The notes under the pieces are model-generated. The model was not told where the DNA came from. It worked only from the letters and a program-made list of their open reading frames with translations, and did no database searches. Below are positions 14,001 to 14,268 of a DNA stretch of 14,268 nucleotides, piece after piece. How positions within the stretch are numbered: position 1 is the first letter of the stretch; every line of letters starts with the position of its first letter. The stretch lies in contig CAJKXC010000066.1 of the NCBI GenBank assembly GCA_905203765.1, positions 1 through 14,268 of the forward strand, read 5' to 3'. This DNA is from an uncultured Bacteroides sp. (GTDB taxonomy: Bacteria > Bacteroidota > Bacteroidia > Bacteroidales > Bacteroidaceae). The position numbers and the translations under genes are program-made.

Positions 14001-14109
14001 AAGTAGTTAGTAGTCAGTAGTTAGTAGCAAGTAGGGAAATGTACTGCTTACCTAAGTCAGCAAATAGAGCATCCTCTACTTACTACCAACTACTTACTAC
14101 CAGCTACTT
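14001..14109 (-). repeat. Long inverted repeat of 14-bp units between rpsB and tsf, terminator-like
   Basis: The left arm (14001-14034) holds AGTAGTTAGTAGTC, AGTAGTTAGTAGCA and AGTAG; the right arm (14076-14109) holds CTACTTACTACCAA, CTACTTACTACCAG and CTACTT. The arms are reverse complements at 29 of 34 positions, separated by 41 bases. In the direction of transcription (leftward) the second arm runs directly into T8, so the RNA would form a long stem plus U run, an intrinsic-terminator or attenuator shape. The loop holds TCTATTTG (14061-14068, minus), one base off the -7 element. It could also be a mobile-type palindromic repeat that landed in the gap. Confidence 0.8.
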
Positions 14110-14115
14110 ATATAA

Positions 14116-14268
14116 TTAAGCCTCTTCGTCTTCCTTCATGAAAGCAGCAGCCTTGGCTGCATTGATTGCTTCCTCGTCAGACTTGTCGAGTCTTGCTTTC
14201 GCAACTTTCTTCTTGCCTTTGTTGGCAGGAGCTTCACCGGCAGCTTCCATGTCTACCTTCTCAGCCTT
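14116..14268 (-). CDS. rpsB: 30S ribosomal protein S2, C-terminal end (partial)
   Basis: Only the last 50 codons are in the window; the gene continues beyond the right edge. The translation is a charged Lys/Ala/Glu-rich tail ending KARLDKSDEEAINAAKAAAF followed by MKEDEEA and TAA, which I recognise as the extended C-terminus of Bacteroides S2. Position directly upstream of tsf supports this, since rpsB-tsf is one of the most conserved bacterial gene pairs. S2 binds the 30S subunit near S1 and is needed for initiation. The conserved S2 core is not visible here, so identity rests on the tail and the neighbour. Confidence 0.88.
   Translation of the reverse strand, partial: KAEKVDMEAAGEAPANKGKKKVAKARLDKSDEEAINAAKAAAFMKEDEEA

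Overview
The window looks like chromosomal DNA of a gut-type Bacteroides or close relative. Several gene starts are preceded by the Bacteroidetes sigma-factor -7 element TAnnTTTG, ribosome binding sites are weak and A-rich, and several proteins are typical of the phylum: Porin_O_P, a DUF5686 protein with a carboxypeptidase-like regulatory domain, EF-Ts beginning MAVTMADI, and an S2 C-terminal tail. The species cannot be fixed from sequence alone.

Layout, left to right. (1) 1-131: a 12-bp stem terminator and a small hairpin. (2) 132-2426 (-): a secreted GH74-type beta-propeller glycosidase, transcribed divergently from (3) 2706-3761 (+), a phosphate-selective-type porin whose upstream region carries 11-bp phased repeats resembling a Pho box. 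(4) 3896-4804 (+): an EamA/DMT permease. (5) 4851-5702 (+): an uncharacterised protein with an ExoX C-terminal-like motif; its probable promoter lies inside a large hairpin covering the junction with gene 4. (6) 5729-6784 (-): a Gfo/Idh/MocA oxidoreductase resembling IolW/YdgJ. (7) 9705 down to 6891 (-): a four-gene cluster rex - FAH-family hydrolase - ispF - secreted metallophosphoesterase, with a promoter before rex and a terminator hairpin after the phosphoesterase. (8) 9805-12309 (-): a large outer-membrane-type DUF5686 protein, divergent from (9) 12421-12768 (+), an SUI1/YciH (eIF1-like) protein; the two face away from each other from nearly back-to-back promoters. (10) 12759-12972: a hairpin on the SUI1 stop codon, a 22-bp tandem repeat array, an inverted copy of the repeat, and a strong bidirectional terminator. 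(11) 12973-13965 (-) tsf and 14116-14268 (-) the 3' end of rpsB, separated by a 109-bp element of 14-bp repeats arranged as a long inverted repeat ending in a T8 run.

Most genes are ordinary housekeeping or envelope genes. The unexplained material is in the gaps: the 22-bp array and its inverted copy after SUI1, the long terminator-like inverted repeat inside the normally co-transcribed rpsB-tsf pair, the phased repeats before the porin, and the hairpin that contains a promoter at 4800-4848. No mobile element, CRISPR array, tRNA or rRNA was seen. TAnnTTTG has six fixed bases, so about seven chance matches are expected over both strands of this window; promoter calls rest on position and orientation as well as sequence.
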